From NCBI RefSeq assembly GCF_032854445.1, contig NC_088301.1:20577808-20641807 (forward strand): 64,000 nt of DNA, given 5' to 3'. This DNA comes from Liolophura sinensis. Lineage: Eukaryota > Mollusca > Polyplacophora > Chitonida > Chitonidae. The translations under genes and the position numbers were made by a program. The notes below the pieces were generated by a model. The model had not been told where the DNA came from, searched no databases, and worked only from the letters and a program-made list of their open reading frames with translations. Positions 49,010 through 60,500 of this stretch are shown here, one piece after another; the stretch's first letter is position 1, and each line of letters starts with the position of its first letter.

Positions 49010-49417
49010 CTAGAGATCCATCATTCGATTAGCGGCGTTCAAGCAGTTATCGAAGAGGAGATTGTACCGCGTCCCTCCCGCGGCCACATAATCTCCCACG
49101 GTCCGCCGACCATTGATGTACTTGGTCTCGACGACGCTCCAGGCAGAACTCATGTGTCTGGCATCGGTCACTACTGTGTCGCTGGCGCCCTGGTCCCTGG
49201 TCTTGTGAACGAGCCACAGCTGCCCATCATCGGTAGTGACGCGGACCCCGGCGTGGGGTATGCCAGTCCTTCCAATCCAACCCTGCAGGGGGCGCTCCAT
49301 TCTCTCAGCTTTCACGACGTTCTTGTTGTAGAGTCTGGTCAGAGAAGACTGACTCTTGGTGAGACCAGAAAACCAGCAGACGATCAGAAGACAAATGAGG
49401 TTTAACGCTTTTGCCAT
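49010..49417 (-). CDS. Secreted H/NC-motif protein (permuted papain-fold candidate), intact copy
   Basis: A single-exon frame of 135 residues with signal peptide MAKALNLICLLIVCWFSGLT and a compact mature domain of ~113 residues. Conserved points across the three copies in this window are PHAGVRV (His 55), WLVHK (His 71), DTVVTDARHMSSAW (His 88), INGRRTVGDYVAAGG and NC (Asn 124, Cys 125) followed by a short helix ending RMM. A His in a GV strand, a second His one strand later and a late NC at the start of a helix are the order known for LRAT, HRASLS and related NlpC/P60-type proteins. I therefore infer a secreted thiol hydrolase or acyltransferase; the exact family is not recognised. A TATA box lies about 130 bases upstream. 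Relatives lie at 35480-35833 and 37729-38136, and an orphan 5' end at 43369-43620. Confidence 0.8.
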   Translation of the reverse strand: MAKALNLICLLIVCWFSGLTKSQSSLTRLYNKNVVKAERMERPLQGWIGRTGIPHAGVRVTTDDGQLWLVHKTRDQGASDTVVTDARHMSSAWSVVETKYINGRRTVGDYVAAGGTRYNLLFDNCLNAANRMMDL

Positions 49418-49548
49418 CTCTGCAGATGATGTTTAGATCAAATCTAGCAGTGCAGAAAGTTTTCGAGTTGCAGGTATTTGTACCGTTACTGCACAGATTG
49501 ACGCCAGCAAGTCAATTCAAACTGCGACAGGCTCAGCCTAAACCTAGT

Positions 49549-49560
49549 CTTTATATAATA
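49549..49560 (-). promoter_or_regulatory. TATA box of the intact H/NC gene
   Basis: The minus strand reads TATTATATAAAG, 132 bases before the ATG. The nonsense-bearing copy lacks this core at the matching place (38246-38253). Confidence 0.55.
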
Positions 49561-49650
49561 CTCGTGAGGAGTAACAGAGGTGTCTGTAAAACGAAGAAAT
49601 AAAAATGACCCCCATGCCAATGAAATGTCACGCCAAGGAATCCGGACACC

Positions 49651-51029
49651 ACAAAACCACAAGTGATCTCGTCCCGGATGTTTGCCATAGTCAACCAGGC
49701 CGGCGCAGACAATGGTTGACCACCGCAGCCAATCAGAAGACGACGTCCTTTAAGAGCTTATGAGAAATTCTGCCGTGACCTTAGTTAAACGCAAGTATGC
49801 GTTGACATTTTTGTGAACGAAATAAAAAACCATACTAAGATGGTCCTGTATTGAGTGTATTGTGTAAGCTAAAATACGTGTAAGATAATGATAAGGTAAA
49901 CTCACGTGTATTAAACTCCATTACTATGTGCAACAAATTCACTGCTACCTAGAATAATTTAGATAGTAATGATTTGATTTGTGAGATAACCGAAAATTCT
50001 GTTTCGATTTTCTCCCTGTACAACAAGAATGTTGTCCGTGTACAACGGAATCTCTCAAAAGATTGCAAAAATCGACTGCGTAGCCAGGATGCGAACTACG
50101 AAATTGGCCGAATTCTTTTTCTGCAAACAAACTTAATCTTTTTAGACGCGAGAAATCAAATGTCAATGGATTAAGTGTCGTTGATATCAGAAAAAAATAC
50201 AAAACTACACTTCGACAAAGCAGACGAACCCATGATTCAAACAAAATGAGTGCATTAGAAAAACTTCGCTCTTTGAATGTAAAAAAATTATTATTGGTAA
50301 TTTATAAAAGGCAAAAAATGTTTCCCCATGTCGATTTTAGGTGCAAAAGATTTTACAACCAATTTCCATAAAGTTAGTAATCCTGCTCATAAGTTATACA
50401 TTCTTGACAAAATTATTCTTTCATGTATTAAAGCATGGAGCTGAAGTATGTTTTGGAAATGGTGTACGTGTTATTTGCCGAATTGCAAGGTTGGGTTTCT
50501 GAAGTAAGAAAATCTCTTGGTCGACTTGGCCTGTATTATGCTTGGATAACACAATCAGATGTAAAAGATTAAGTCTTTTCACAGGGGATTCCCCGATGCA
50601 TTTTCAGTATCTGATGCCTTGTTGATGACACAATGATCCTTTCAGTCGTTGTCATAGATTACAAGGGTTAATCAAACAGATAAAAAGATTTAAGATATTC
50701 CGAGGTTATTAATCACTTTTTGTCTGTACTTTTCATGAAACTCATAATGACAAGAAAAGAATGTTCAGCTATCACCCAATGTAAAAAAGCAGTTTTCTCT
50801 TGAAGGAGAATATTATCATGTGTGCTTTAAACTATAAGCAAGGCAAAATAAATGCCCTATAAAACATATAAATAGTCCACATTCTAAACGTCCATGATTG
50901 TTGGCACACCTTACAAAGAATGGCCAAAATTGTCAGTACTTTGTGAAACATCAAAAAGAAATCAAAACAAGTCAAATAGATCAGAAAAATTTAGTCTTGG
51001 GTAATTACGCTCCAATTTTGCCACTATTA
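49651..51029. other. Intergenic DNA, nothing supported
   Basis: AT-rich. No gene or named repeat seen. Confidence 0.45.
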
Positions 51030-54000
51030 AGGTCCTATTCAAGCACCAAGTTCACAAAAATTAAGGTCTTACACAAGGGCCATGTTCACCACTATTAAGG
51101 TCTTACACAAGGGCCATGTTCACCACTATCAAGGTCTTACACAATGGCCATGTTCACCACTCTTAAGGTCTTACACAAGGGCCATGTTCACCACTATCAA
51201 GGCCTTACACAAGGGCCATGTTCACCACTATCAAGGTCTTACACAAGGGCCATGTTCACCACTATTAAGGTCTTACACAATGGCCATGTTCACCACTATC
51301 AAGGTCTTACACAATGGCCCTGTTCACCACTATCAAGGTCTTACACAAGGGCCATGTTCACCACTATCAAGGTCTTACACAAGGGCCATGTTCACCACTC
51401 TTAAGGTCTTACACAAGGGCCATGTTCACCACTATTAAGGTCTTACACAAGGCCATATTCACCACTATCAAGGTCTTACACAATAGCCATGTTCACCACT
51501 ATTAAGGTTTTACACAAGGGCCATGTTCACAACTATCAAGGTCTTACACAAGGGCCATGTTCACCACTATCAAGGTCTTATACAAGGGCCATGTTCACCA
51601 CTATCAAGGTCTTACACAAGGGCCATGTTCACCACTATTAAGGTTTTACACAAGGGCCATGTTCACCACTATTAAAGCTTTATATACGCCCCTTGTTCAC
51701 TACGATAAAGGTTTTTACACAAGCGCCACGTTCACGACTATTAAGGTCTTATACGAGCACCAAGTTTGCCACTATCAAGATCTTACACAAGCATCAAGTT
51801 TGCCACTGTTAAAGTCTTACACAAGCACCAAGTTTGCCACTATCAAGGTCTTACACAAGTATCAAGGTTGCCACTATTAAGGTCTTACACAAGCGTCAAG
51901 TTTGCCACCATCAAGGTCTTACACCACACTAAGTTTGCCACTGTTAAAGTCTTACACAAGCACCAAGTTTGCCACTATCAAGGTCTTACACAAGCATCAA
52001 GTTTGCCACTATTAAGGTCTTACACAAGCACCAAGTTTGCCATTATCAAGGTCTTACACAAGCATCACGTTTGCCATTATTAAGGTTTTACACAAGCACC
52101 AAGTTTGCCACTATAAATGTCTTACACAAGCATCAAGGTTACCACTATTAAGGTCTTACACAAGCACCAAGTTTGCCACTATCAAGGTCTTACACAAGCA
52201 TCAAGGTTGCCACTATTAAGGTCTTACACAAGCACCAAGTTTGCCACTATTAAGGTCTTACACAAGCACCAAGTTTGCCACTATCAAGATCTTACACAAG
52301 CACCAAGTTTGCCACTATAAAGGTCTTACACAAGTACCAAGATTGCCACTATTAAGGTCTTACACAAGCACCCAGTTTGCCACTATCAAGATCTTACACA
52401 AGCACCAAGTTTGCCACTATAAAGGTTGTACACAAGCATCAAGGTTACCACTATTAAGATCTTACACAAGCATCAAGTTTGCCACTATTAAGATCTTACA
52501 CAAGCACCAAGTTTGCCATTATCAAGGTCTTACACAAGCATCAAGTTTGCCATTATTAAGGTTTTACACAAGCACCAAGTTTGCCACTATCAAGGTCTTA
52601 CACAAGCATCAAGTTTGCCTCTGTTAAAGTCTTACACAAGCACCAAATTTGCCACTATTAAGGTCTTACACAAGCACCAAGTTTGCCACAATCAAGATCT
52701 TACACAAGCATCAAGGTTGCCACTATCACGGTTTTTATACAAGCGTCAAATTTGCTACCATCAACGTCTTACACCACACCAAGTTTGCCACTATCAAGGT
52801 CTTACACAAGCATCAAGGTTGCCACTATTAAGGTCTTACACAAGCACCAAGTTTGCCACTATTAAGATCTTACACAAGCATCAAGTTTGCCACTATTAAG
52901 ATCTTACACAAGCACCAAGTTTGCCACTATCAAGGTCTTACACAAGCATCAAGGTTGCTACCATCAACGTCTTACACCACACCAAGTTTGCCACCATCAA
53001 GATCTTACACCACACCAAGTTTGCCACTATCAAGGTCTTACACAAGCATCAAGGTTGCCATTATTAAGGTCTTACACAAGCACCAAGTTTGCCACTATCA
53101 AGATCTTACACAAGCATCAAGTTTGCCACTATTAAGATCTTACACAAGCACCAAGTTTGCCATTATCAAGGTCTTACACAAGCATCAAGTTTGCCATTAT
53201 TAAGGTTTTACACAAGCACCAAGTTTGCCACTATCAAGGTCTTACACAAGCATCAAGGTTGCCACTATTAAGGTTTTACACAAGCACCAAGTTTGCCACT
53301 ATTAAGGTCTTACACAAGCACCAAGTTTGCCACTATCAAGATCTTACACAAGCATCAAGTTTGCCACTATTAAAGTCTTACACAAGCACCAAGTTTGCCA
53401 CTGTTAAGGTCTTACACAAGCACCAAGTTTGCCACTATCAAGGTCTTACACAAGCATCAAGTTTGCCACTGTTAAAGTCTTACACAAGCACCAAGTTTGC
53501 CACAATCAAGGGCTTACACAAGCATTAAGTTTGCCACTATCACGGTTTTTATACAAGCGTCAAATTTGCTACCATCAACGTCTTACACCACACCAAGTTT
53601 GCCACCATCAAGGTTATACACCACACCAAGTTTGCCACTATCAAGGTCTTACACAAGCACCAAATTTGCCACTATCACGGTCTTACACAAGCACCAAGTT
53701 TGCCATTATTAAGGTTTTACACAAGCACCAAGTTTGCCTCTATAAAGGTCTTACACAAGCACCAAGTTTGCCATTATTAAGGTTTTACACAAGCACCAAG
53801 TTTGCCACTATCAAGGTCTTACACAAGCATCAAGGTTGCCACTATTAAGGTTTTACACAAGCACCAAGTTTGCCTCTTTAAAGGTCTTACACAAGCATCA
53901 AGGTTGCCACTATTAAGGTCTTACGCAAGCACCAAGTTTGCCACTATCAAGATGTTACACAAGCACCAAGTTTGCCACTATTAAGGTCTTACACCACACT

Positions 54001-54400
54001 AAGTTTGCCACTGTTAAAGTCTTACACAAGCACCGAGTTTGCCACTATCAAGGTCTTACACAAGCACCAAGTTTGCCACTATCAAGGTCTTACACAAGCA
54101 CCAAGTTTGCCACTATTAAAGTCTTACACAACCACCAAGTTTGCCACTATCAAGGTTTTACACAAGCATCAAGGTTACCACTATTAAAGTCTTACACAAG
54201 CACCAAGTTTGCCACTATCAAGGTCTTACACAAGCACCAAGTTTGCCACTATTAAAGTCTTACACAACCACCAAGTTTGCCACTATCAAGGTCTTACACA
54301 AGCAACAAGTTTGCCTCTATAAAGGTCTTTATAAGCGCTAAGTTTGTCACTGTTAGAGCCTTAAGCAAAACGTCAAGTTTGCCTCTAACAGTCTTATACA
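51030..54400 (+). repeat. 34-bp satellite array, ~98 copies
   Basis: Head-to-tail 34-base units. An early block (51065-51690) uses GGTCTTACACAAGGGCCATG and TTCACCACTATYAA. A later block (51750-54350) uses GTCTTACACAAGCACCAAG and TTTGCCACTATCAAG. In the later block CACCAAGTTTGCC and CATCAAGGTTGCC units often alternate, giving 68-base dimers. A marked variant (GGTTTTTATACAAGCGTCAA) recurs near 52730 and 53543, about 24 units apart. Since 34 is not a multiple of 3, the frame rotates unit by unit and all three forward frames stay open. This explains the many 60-139-codon frames. Confidence 0.97.
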
Positions 54401-54799
54401 ACCCACTATCTAGACGACATCTACACCAGTCTGATAAAGCCGTATACTCTCACTTCCACGCACCGAGCACACTCTCTAGTCCAAAAATATCACTGGCAAA
54501 ATAAAATAAAGTAATAAAGTTAACATACCAATGTTTATATGATATATACTTTGTCCTAACATTTTCAGTATATATATGACCATTAAAACATTGCGCTCTT
54601 CCTACATGTGATATAGTTTGTAATAGAAATATTTAAGCTTTTCCACAGCACTGATATTGTCCCGCTGAACTTTTCACGTTATGTTAAACAAAGATGTTTT
54701 TTTCCTGATGCTTCTTCGGAGGCAATGGAATTGAACAATTTTCTAGCCCTTGGCACTATATACCTTTACTCTTTAGCACCATATCAGCTGACCTTACTG

Positions 54800-55170
54800 A
54801 ATCTAAGCGTCGAAACAGACATTCGTATACCAGCCGTCACCTAATATGCTCGTTCCAACTAAATAATCGCAAGGTCAGTTTCCAATACGACGTTTAACAC
54901 AAACCACCAAAGAGCTAGGAAAGTTTTTAAAGTCCGAAATTAGGACGGGACCATGCGAAGTGAAGCAGTCACTGCTTCAAGCAGTGATGTAGGAAGGACG
55001 CAAGGAATGTTGCAGGCGAATGGGTGAAATCAGTATTCAGGCCGTGTACCATCCTAGTACACGTACATAAGTCGTCGATAGTAAAATATGTATCTCAGTT
55101 GCGCTTTGATTACAACTGCTCATATATACAAAAAGGCGATCTTATTCAACACGATGAATATCCTGTGTAT
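54800..55170 (+). repeat. Dispersed repeat D3 copy
   Basis: Shares GAAACAGACATTCGTATACC, AGCCGTCA, GTATCTCAGTTGCRCTTTG and CAACTGYTCATATAT with 56105-56335. About 130 bases in its middle are absent from the shorter copy. Confidence 0.6.
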
Positions 55171-56104
55171 CATATGTCATTTTTCATTTCGTAAAAATGG
55201 AATTCTAAGCGTGCGTTAAACGCCACTACCTTTGTGTTGCACGTGATCGCTGTATACACTTACCATACGAAACAGCATTGCATACGACATATGTTACCCC
55301 ATACAGCTTACACCGATATTTGAGCCTCTATTTATACGTAATGCAACCCGAGACATTGCTTTCTAAATGCTGTACAGCTAACAATTTTTTTCTACTGAGA
55401 ATGATTCTTTATATTAGTATTTAAGAAAACAAGTATCAGTTCCTCACTAAAAGATCACGGTATACCCAACATTAGGGCACCTCTGGAACCACACACGATG
55501 TCTAAAAAAAAAAAAAACATTGTTTCAGACATTGCTTATTAATACATACGTTACAAGCACTCTTCAAATCATATGGCCCAGTTTCTAGAAAGCTGCTAAC
55601 TTTTGTGTTCTGCAAGTAAAAAGTGTTTGGCTCATGCAGATCAGCATATTGAGATCCATGTAATATTTGAGTGTGGGGGGAGGGGTCTCATTCCATAATG
55701 TCTTACGCCCTCCACCACAACCACCGCCAAAAAAAAAAAAAGAACCTACCGACTTCAGCAATTTATTGAATTTAGAATTTAAGCTAAATGGAACAAGGTC
55801 ATGAAAAACATTTGCATATTTCCCTTCCGTGTGAACGGATTTGATTTTTGCGTCTTCTCCCGATCTTATTGTTGGAAGAGCCTTGGTGACGTTATGCGAT
55901 CAACCCCTCAGTTTTCACATTCGGTTTTCACCAATAAACCTGTGCGTTACGCGTGGAAAAGTGCGTGGGATGTGGACAACTTCGCGAGTAACGTAACTTA
56001 ACAAACCGATACTTTTCCTCGACCGGTTTCCTGTATTTTTAAATTTTATATGATACTGAACAACAATGATGACAACAATTGTTATTCTTCAATATTATGG
56101 AAAT
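55171..56104. other. Intergenic DNA, nothing supported
   Basis: No gene recognised. Poly-A runs near 55505-55518 and 55729-55742. Confidence 0.45.
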
Positions 56105-56335
56105 TTTATGCGTCGAAACAGACATTCGTATACCAGCCGTCAGCCAAGAAGGACGTTCCGGGTCAATTATCACAAGGCCTAAAACGACGCATAACACAAA
56201 ATACCAAAGAACTAAGAAAGCATTGAAAGTATTTTCTAGAATATCAGTTGTCGATAACAAAATGTGTATCTCAGTTGCACTTTGATTGCAACTGTTCATA
56301 TATCCATCGTGGGGATCTAATTCAACACAATGGAT
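56105..56335 (+). repeat. Dispersed repeat D3 copy
   Basis: Compact copy of the family at 54800-55170. Minus-strand relatives occur near 41725-41850. Confidence 0.6.
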
Positions 56336-56602
56336 ACACAGCCCCTACCCTTAGTTAAGCCGAATTAGACACAATCATGATCCTGAGTGCCAGAGATTCT
56401 GAACAATGTCCATATTTACTTACAACAGAATTGTAATCATTGTGAAACTTAAGAAACTTGAAGTGAAGGCGTTTGATGGGATAACCTTGCCACACTAGTT
56501 AGACACAGGCTCTCCCACTGTGCAGAGCAGGGTATATGACCAAATGTCATCGCTCAGCATCCCTCGCCTGCACGAGCCGGTTCCAATTAAGTCGTGTAAA
56601 AA

Positions 56603-56675
56603 CACATGAAAACGTGATGAAAACGTGTTGAAAACGTGTTGAAAACGTGTTGAAAACGTGTTAAAAACGTGCCAA
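56603..56675 (+). repeat. 11-bp tandem repeat
   Basis: About six copies of GTGTTGAAAAC. Confidence 0.85.
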
Positions 56676-56698
56676 AAAGAACTATACTTGCAACGATT

Positions 56699-56770
56699 GG
56701 CATTTGTAAGAAGCTCCTGGATCATTGCGCCGTGCTAGAAAGCCAACCACCTCGGCCACGGTAGTCCCCC
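56699..56770 (-). repeat. SINE family A, head fragment
   Basis: Only the inverted tRNA-like head remains: AGAAGCTCCTGGATCATTGC and CCAACCACCTCGGCCACGG. Confidence 0.7.
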
Positions 56771-57575
56771 ATTCACGTAAAGTTCTCCCAATAGTTTTAA
56801 CTATTAGTAACCTATTCCATTAGCTTGAATATTTCAAAAAGTACACAGTTAAAGTTCGATATATACTAAGATAATCAAATCTAAATCTCCCACAATGTTA
56901 AAAACACGCGGCAAAGACATCACTTTTGCCTGGGCTTGCTTTCTGGAACACAGTTGTCTCAATGCTGTGTCAGGCCCATACACCGTGATAACATATCTCT
57001 TCACCGTATATGTTATCATGGAAATTACACTAGGTGCAGTTTGCGACCGCTTCCTAGTACGGGCCATAGGAACTAGCCCATCTATAGTCAGAAATAAACG
57101 ACGAACTCTTAAGATCAAGCTTATGTTTTTTTTTCTTTTCAGCATGACAATTATAAGGCAAAACTGTACAGTTTTTACATCTTCTGTTCAAACATTTAAA
57201 CACAAAAACACAAAACATAACAATGTACATGTACAATTTTACTTAAAGTTCACGGTTCAATCTTCACTTCTTTATGAGGTACAAATATTATATTACAAAT
57301 AAGCTGCTGAAAATGATTTCTCATACCGTGGATTAACACGAATTGATGCAGATGTCCTTGCTGTCAGGTCTCTTCCGACTGGCTATGGAATTGAATCTAT
57401 GTGCACATGTCCAGGGAAACACTCAACTGCTAAATACATGTCAACACGGACGATTTTTCCTCATCCTGATTAGCTTTATGATAGGATTTAGCTATTACTG
57501 CTTGTTCGTTTTCGCCCCACTCAACAAACACTGGAAACGGTCTTTCATCTTGGCCTGGTCATCGAATCTGACAAA
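56771..57575 (-). other. Probable 3' UTR and flank of HADHB
   Basis: Sequence past the HADHB stop on the minus strand. Frames of 89-135 codons lie here on the plus strand, one of them antisense to the last exon, but none is recognisable. I could not place a convincing polyadenylation signal. Confidence 0.35.
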
Positions 57576-60500
57576 TCACTTGCTGGGGTATCTCTCAACA
57601 ATCATGCCATGACCCTGGAAATTAAAAACAACAACGTGTAAATCTGAACAAAAATCAAAATGAAGATTTATGTACTTTTTTTTATTGGTTGTTTAACATT
57701 ATACTTAAGAATTTTTAACCGATACAAAATCTGACAATTTTAGAGGTGGAGGAAACCACTGTACCCGAAATAAAAACCAGCGGCCTTTGGCGAGTAACTG
57801 TGGAAGTTCAATACGTATGCCGAATGTTTGGACAGAAACTGATCTCCAACAAACTAATCAACACTTCATGTATCCGAGCCAAAGATTTATTTATTTATTA
57901 GTTTGATTGCAGTTTTATGCCAAACTGAAAAACATGACAGGTATACGGCAGGTGCCACAATTATGGTGGGTAGAAACCAGGTACAGCAGGCTGCTGGCAG
58001 ACCTTCCCATGTACGACCGGAGAGAAAGACAGCATGAGCCGGGTTTGAACTCGCAGTGATCTGACTGGCGAGAAGAACACCCCCTGCCCCATTCTAAAAA
58101 GAAAAACTCACCAAACCCCCAGCTGCACAGGCAGCCACAAGGGCATACTGTCCATCTTCCTCTCGTAGACGATTTGCTGCTGTTGTAGCCAGTCTCACTC
58201 CAGTGGCTCCAAAAGGGTGTCCCAGAGACAAGGAGCCTCCCCATTTGTTGAACCTTTCCATCGGGATGGTCCCTACCTGCAAGGAAAATAAAGACATTAA
58301 AAACACAGGCCTCATGGTCAACTTAAGTCAGTCATAACCTTTACTTCAAAACAGTTTACTGCCCTAAACTTTTGACTTGCCTTAGGAATTTTAAAACTAA
58401 GACTTGTCTTAAACTTTCATGATAAAATTGAAAATTAGTGTTAAAATTCAAATCTAGCTCAGGAATAGTACCAGAAGACTAAATATGATTTAAGTCTAAG
58501 AGAGCTTCAAGATTTCAGGAGGAGTACTTAAAACTTGAGCACCAACAGCTCCAAGCCTGTAACTGAAAAATCTGGTAAGCTGGACAATCCATCACACTCC
58601 ACACTCTTAGGTTTCAAGGAAAACTCCAAGTATAATGAATCCCATGTATTATTCTAAATAACGTAAATGATCACATTATCTTCCCTGTGATATTCGTTTG
58701 TTTGGGATTGTAAAGATATTACACATGAACAGTTATTACAGCTGTTTTCTCCACCTTTCATTGGCCTACTCACCTTAGAGGATCTGCCCATCATATTCTT
58801 ACAGAACCAATCAGAATCCATGGCCTTCAGATTGGCAAGAATTTGTCCCTGAAGAGACAAAATAGATGAGCAAATTATGTACATCACTGATGTGGATATG
58901 CAGATCACTGATGTGGGTATGTATATCACTGATGAGGGTATGTATATCACTGATGAGGGTATGTACATCACTGATGTGGGTATGTACATCACTGATGTGG
59001 GTATGTACATCACTGATGTTGATATGCAGATCACTGATGTGGGTATGTATATCACTGATGTGGGTATGTACATCACTGATGTGGGTATGTACATCACTGA
59101 TGTGGGTATGAATATCACTGATGTAGTTACGTATATTACTCAATGTAGATACTTAAGCACACACATGTACATGTAAGGATAATTATTTAACAGGTAAAGT
59201 CCTGGTTCAATGTGACTAGAGTACACAGGGTAATGTTTGATATGTCAGCCTGTGACAAACAGGCTTGAATGCCGAATGAACAGAAGACAAGAGGTCAATA
59301 ACACTGTGCAAATACTCTACATGACTTCAAATTTCACCCACAAAAGGGCATTTTTATATGCAATTAACTGTCACAAAAATATTATTTTTGGTGCCAAAAC
59401 TTACAATTTTCCAGTAGAATATCATCGCATATTCCAAGCAAAACTCCAAACACCTTTCCAAAATCAAACTCTCAGAACCAGGGAAATTGGGCAAGTTTAT
59501 AGTTATGGACAAAATTTATGGTCATTTAGGGTAAGCCCACAAGCACAGATGAAACAAAGTCAGTAAGGGGATGTACCCTCCATGTATGTATGAGTGGCAT
59601 AACTTCATCACATCTGCAGGATACAGCAGAAGACAGTTCTGTACTTACAGCAAAAGCCTCGTGATATTCAAACACATCTATGTCTGACAACTGAAGGCCA
59701 GCCTTCTCTAGGACTTTCGGGGTTGCATAGCTGGGTCTGGAACAAAGATTTTTCAGTCATTAGAGAAAACAGATCGCAACTCAACTTGGTGGCATTTATA
59801 CGTGTACATATGTATATGTGTGCATTCAGGAGGTAAGCAAAAAGTAGTTCATTTATTTATTTATATAATTGATTGTTAACACATAGGTAATAAGACAATG
59901 ACGTTGTTAATGTTGTTGTTGTTCCCTTTGTTATTGAGAATGGTGCTTTTTTTGTTTTGATGGAGGGGTCCATTTTTGAAATGCGAATGCATAACTGCTT
60001 GTGACTGACCAATTAAACTCAACATACCCGAGCAGAAGCTGGTCATTAGGATCCTGAGCCACATAGACAAAGTCTCGGAGGTAAGCTTTAGGCTTGTAGC
60101 CCAGGGCCAGGGCTTTCTCTTCTGACATGATCAGACAGGCTGACGCCCCATCAGTCTGCAACAAAGCAATAATCATTTATTTGCTAAAACCATACTCAAA
60201 AATTTTTAACTGATATGATGGCGACCAGTTTTGTGGTAGGCCAAAAGAAGTGTAAGGCATAAGGCATAATCCATCGACATTGGCAAGTTACTGACAACCT
60301 TTCCCACAAAAGCTTTGACTACCAGTAATTAAACAACTACAAAGACATGTATCAAACTGTTGTCTCCTCTTAATGATTCATTTACACTTGTATTCCTCAT
60401 GTTTCCAATCTTGTTACAGATAACGACCATGGTTATCTCCCCTGGTGGCATAACTATCACTTTTGTTACTTGATGTTTCTCTCTCCTGACTTTTGAACTA

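Noticed and set aside
51030-54400. CRISPR-like array of short direct repeats
   Set aside because: There are no unique spacers, the repeats are contiguous, and the host is a eukaryote.
51030-54504. Some twenty overlapping 60-139-codon frames
   Set aside because: A 34-bp unit without stops rotates through all three frames, so every frame is open. These are satellite by-products.
56895-57612. Plus-strand frames of 135 and 89 codons near HADHB
   Set aside because: No recognisable domain or splice support; one covers the antisense of the last HADHB exon. Treated as 3' UTR or flank.
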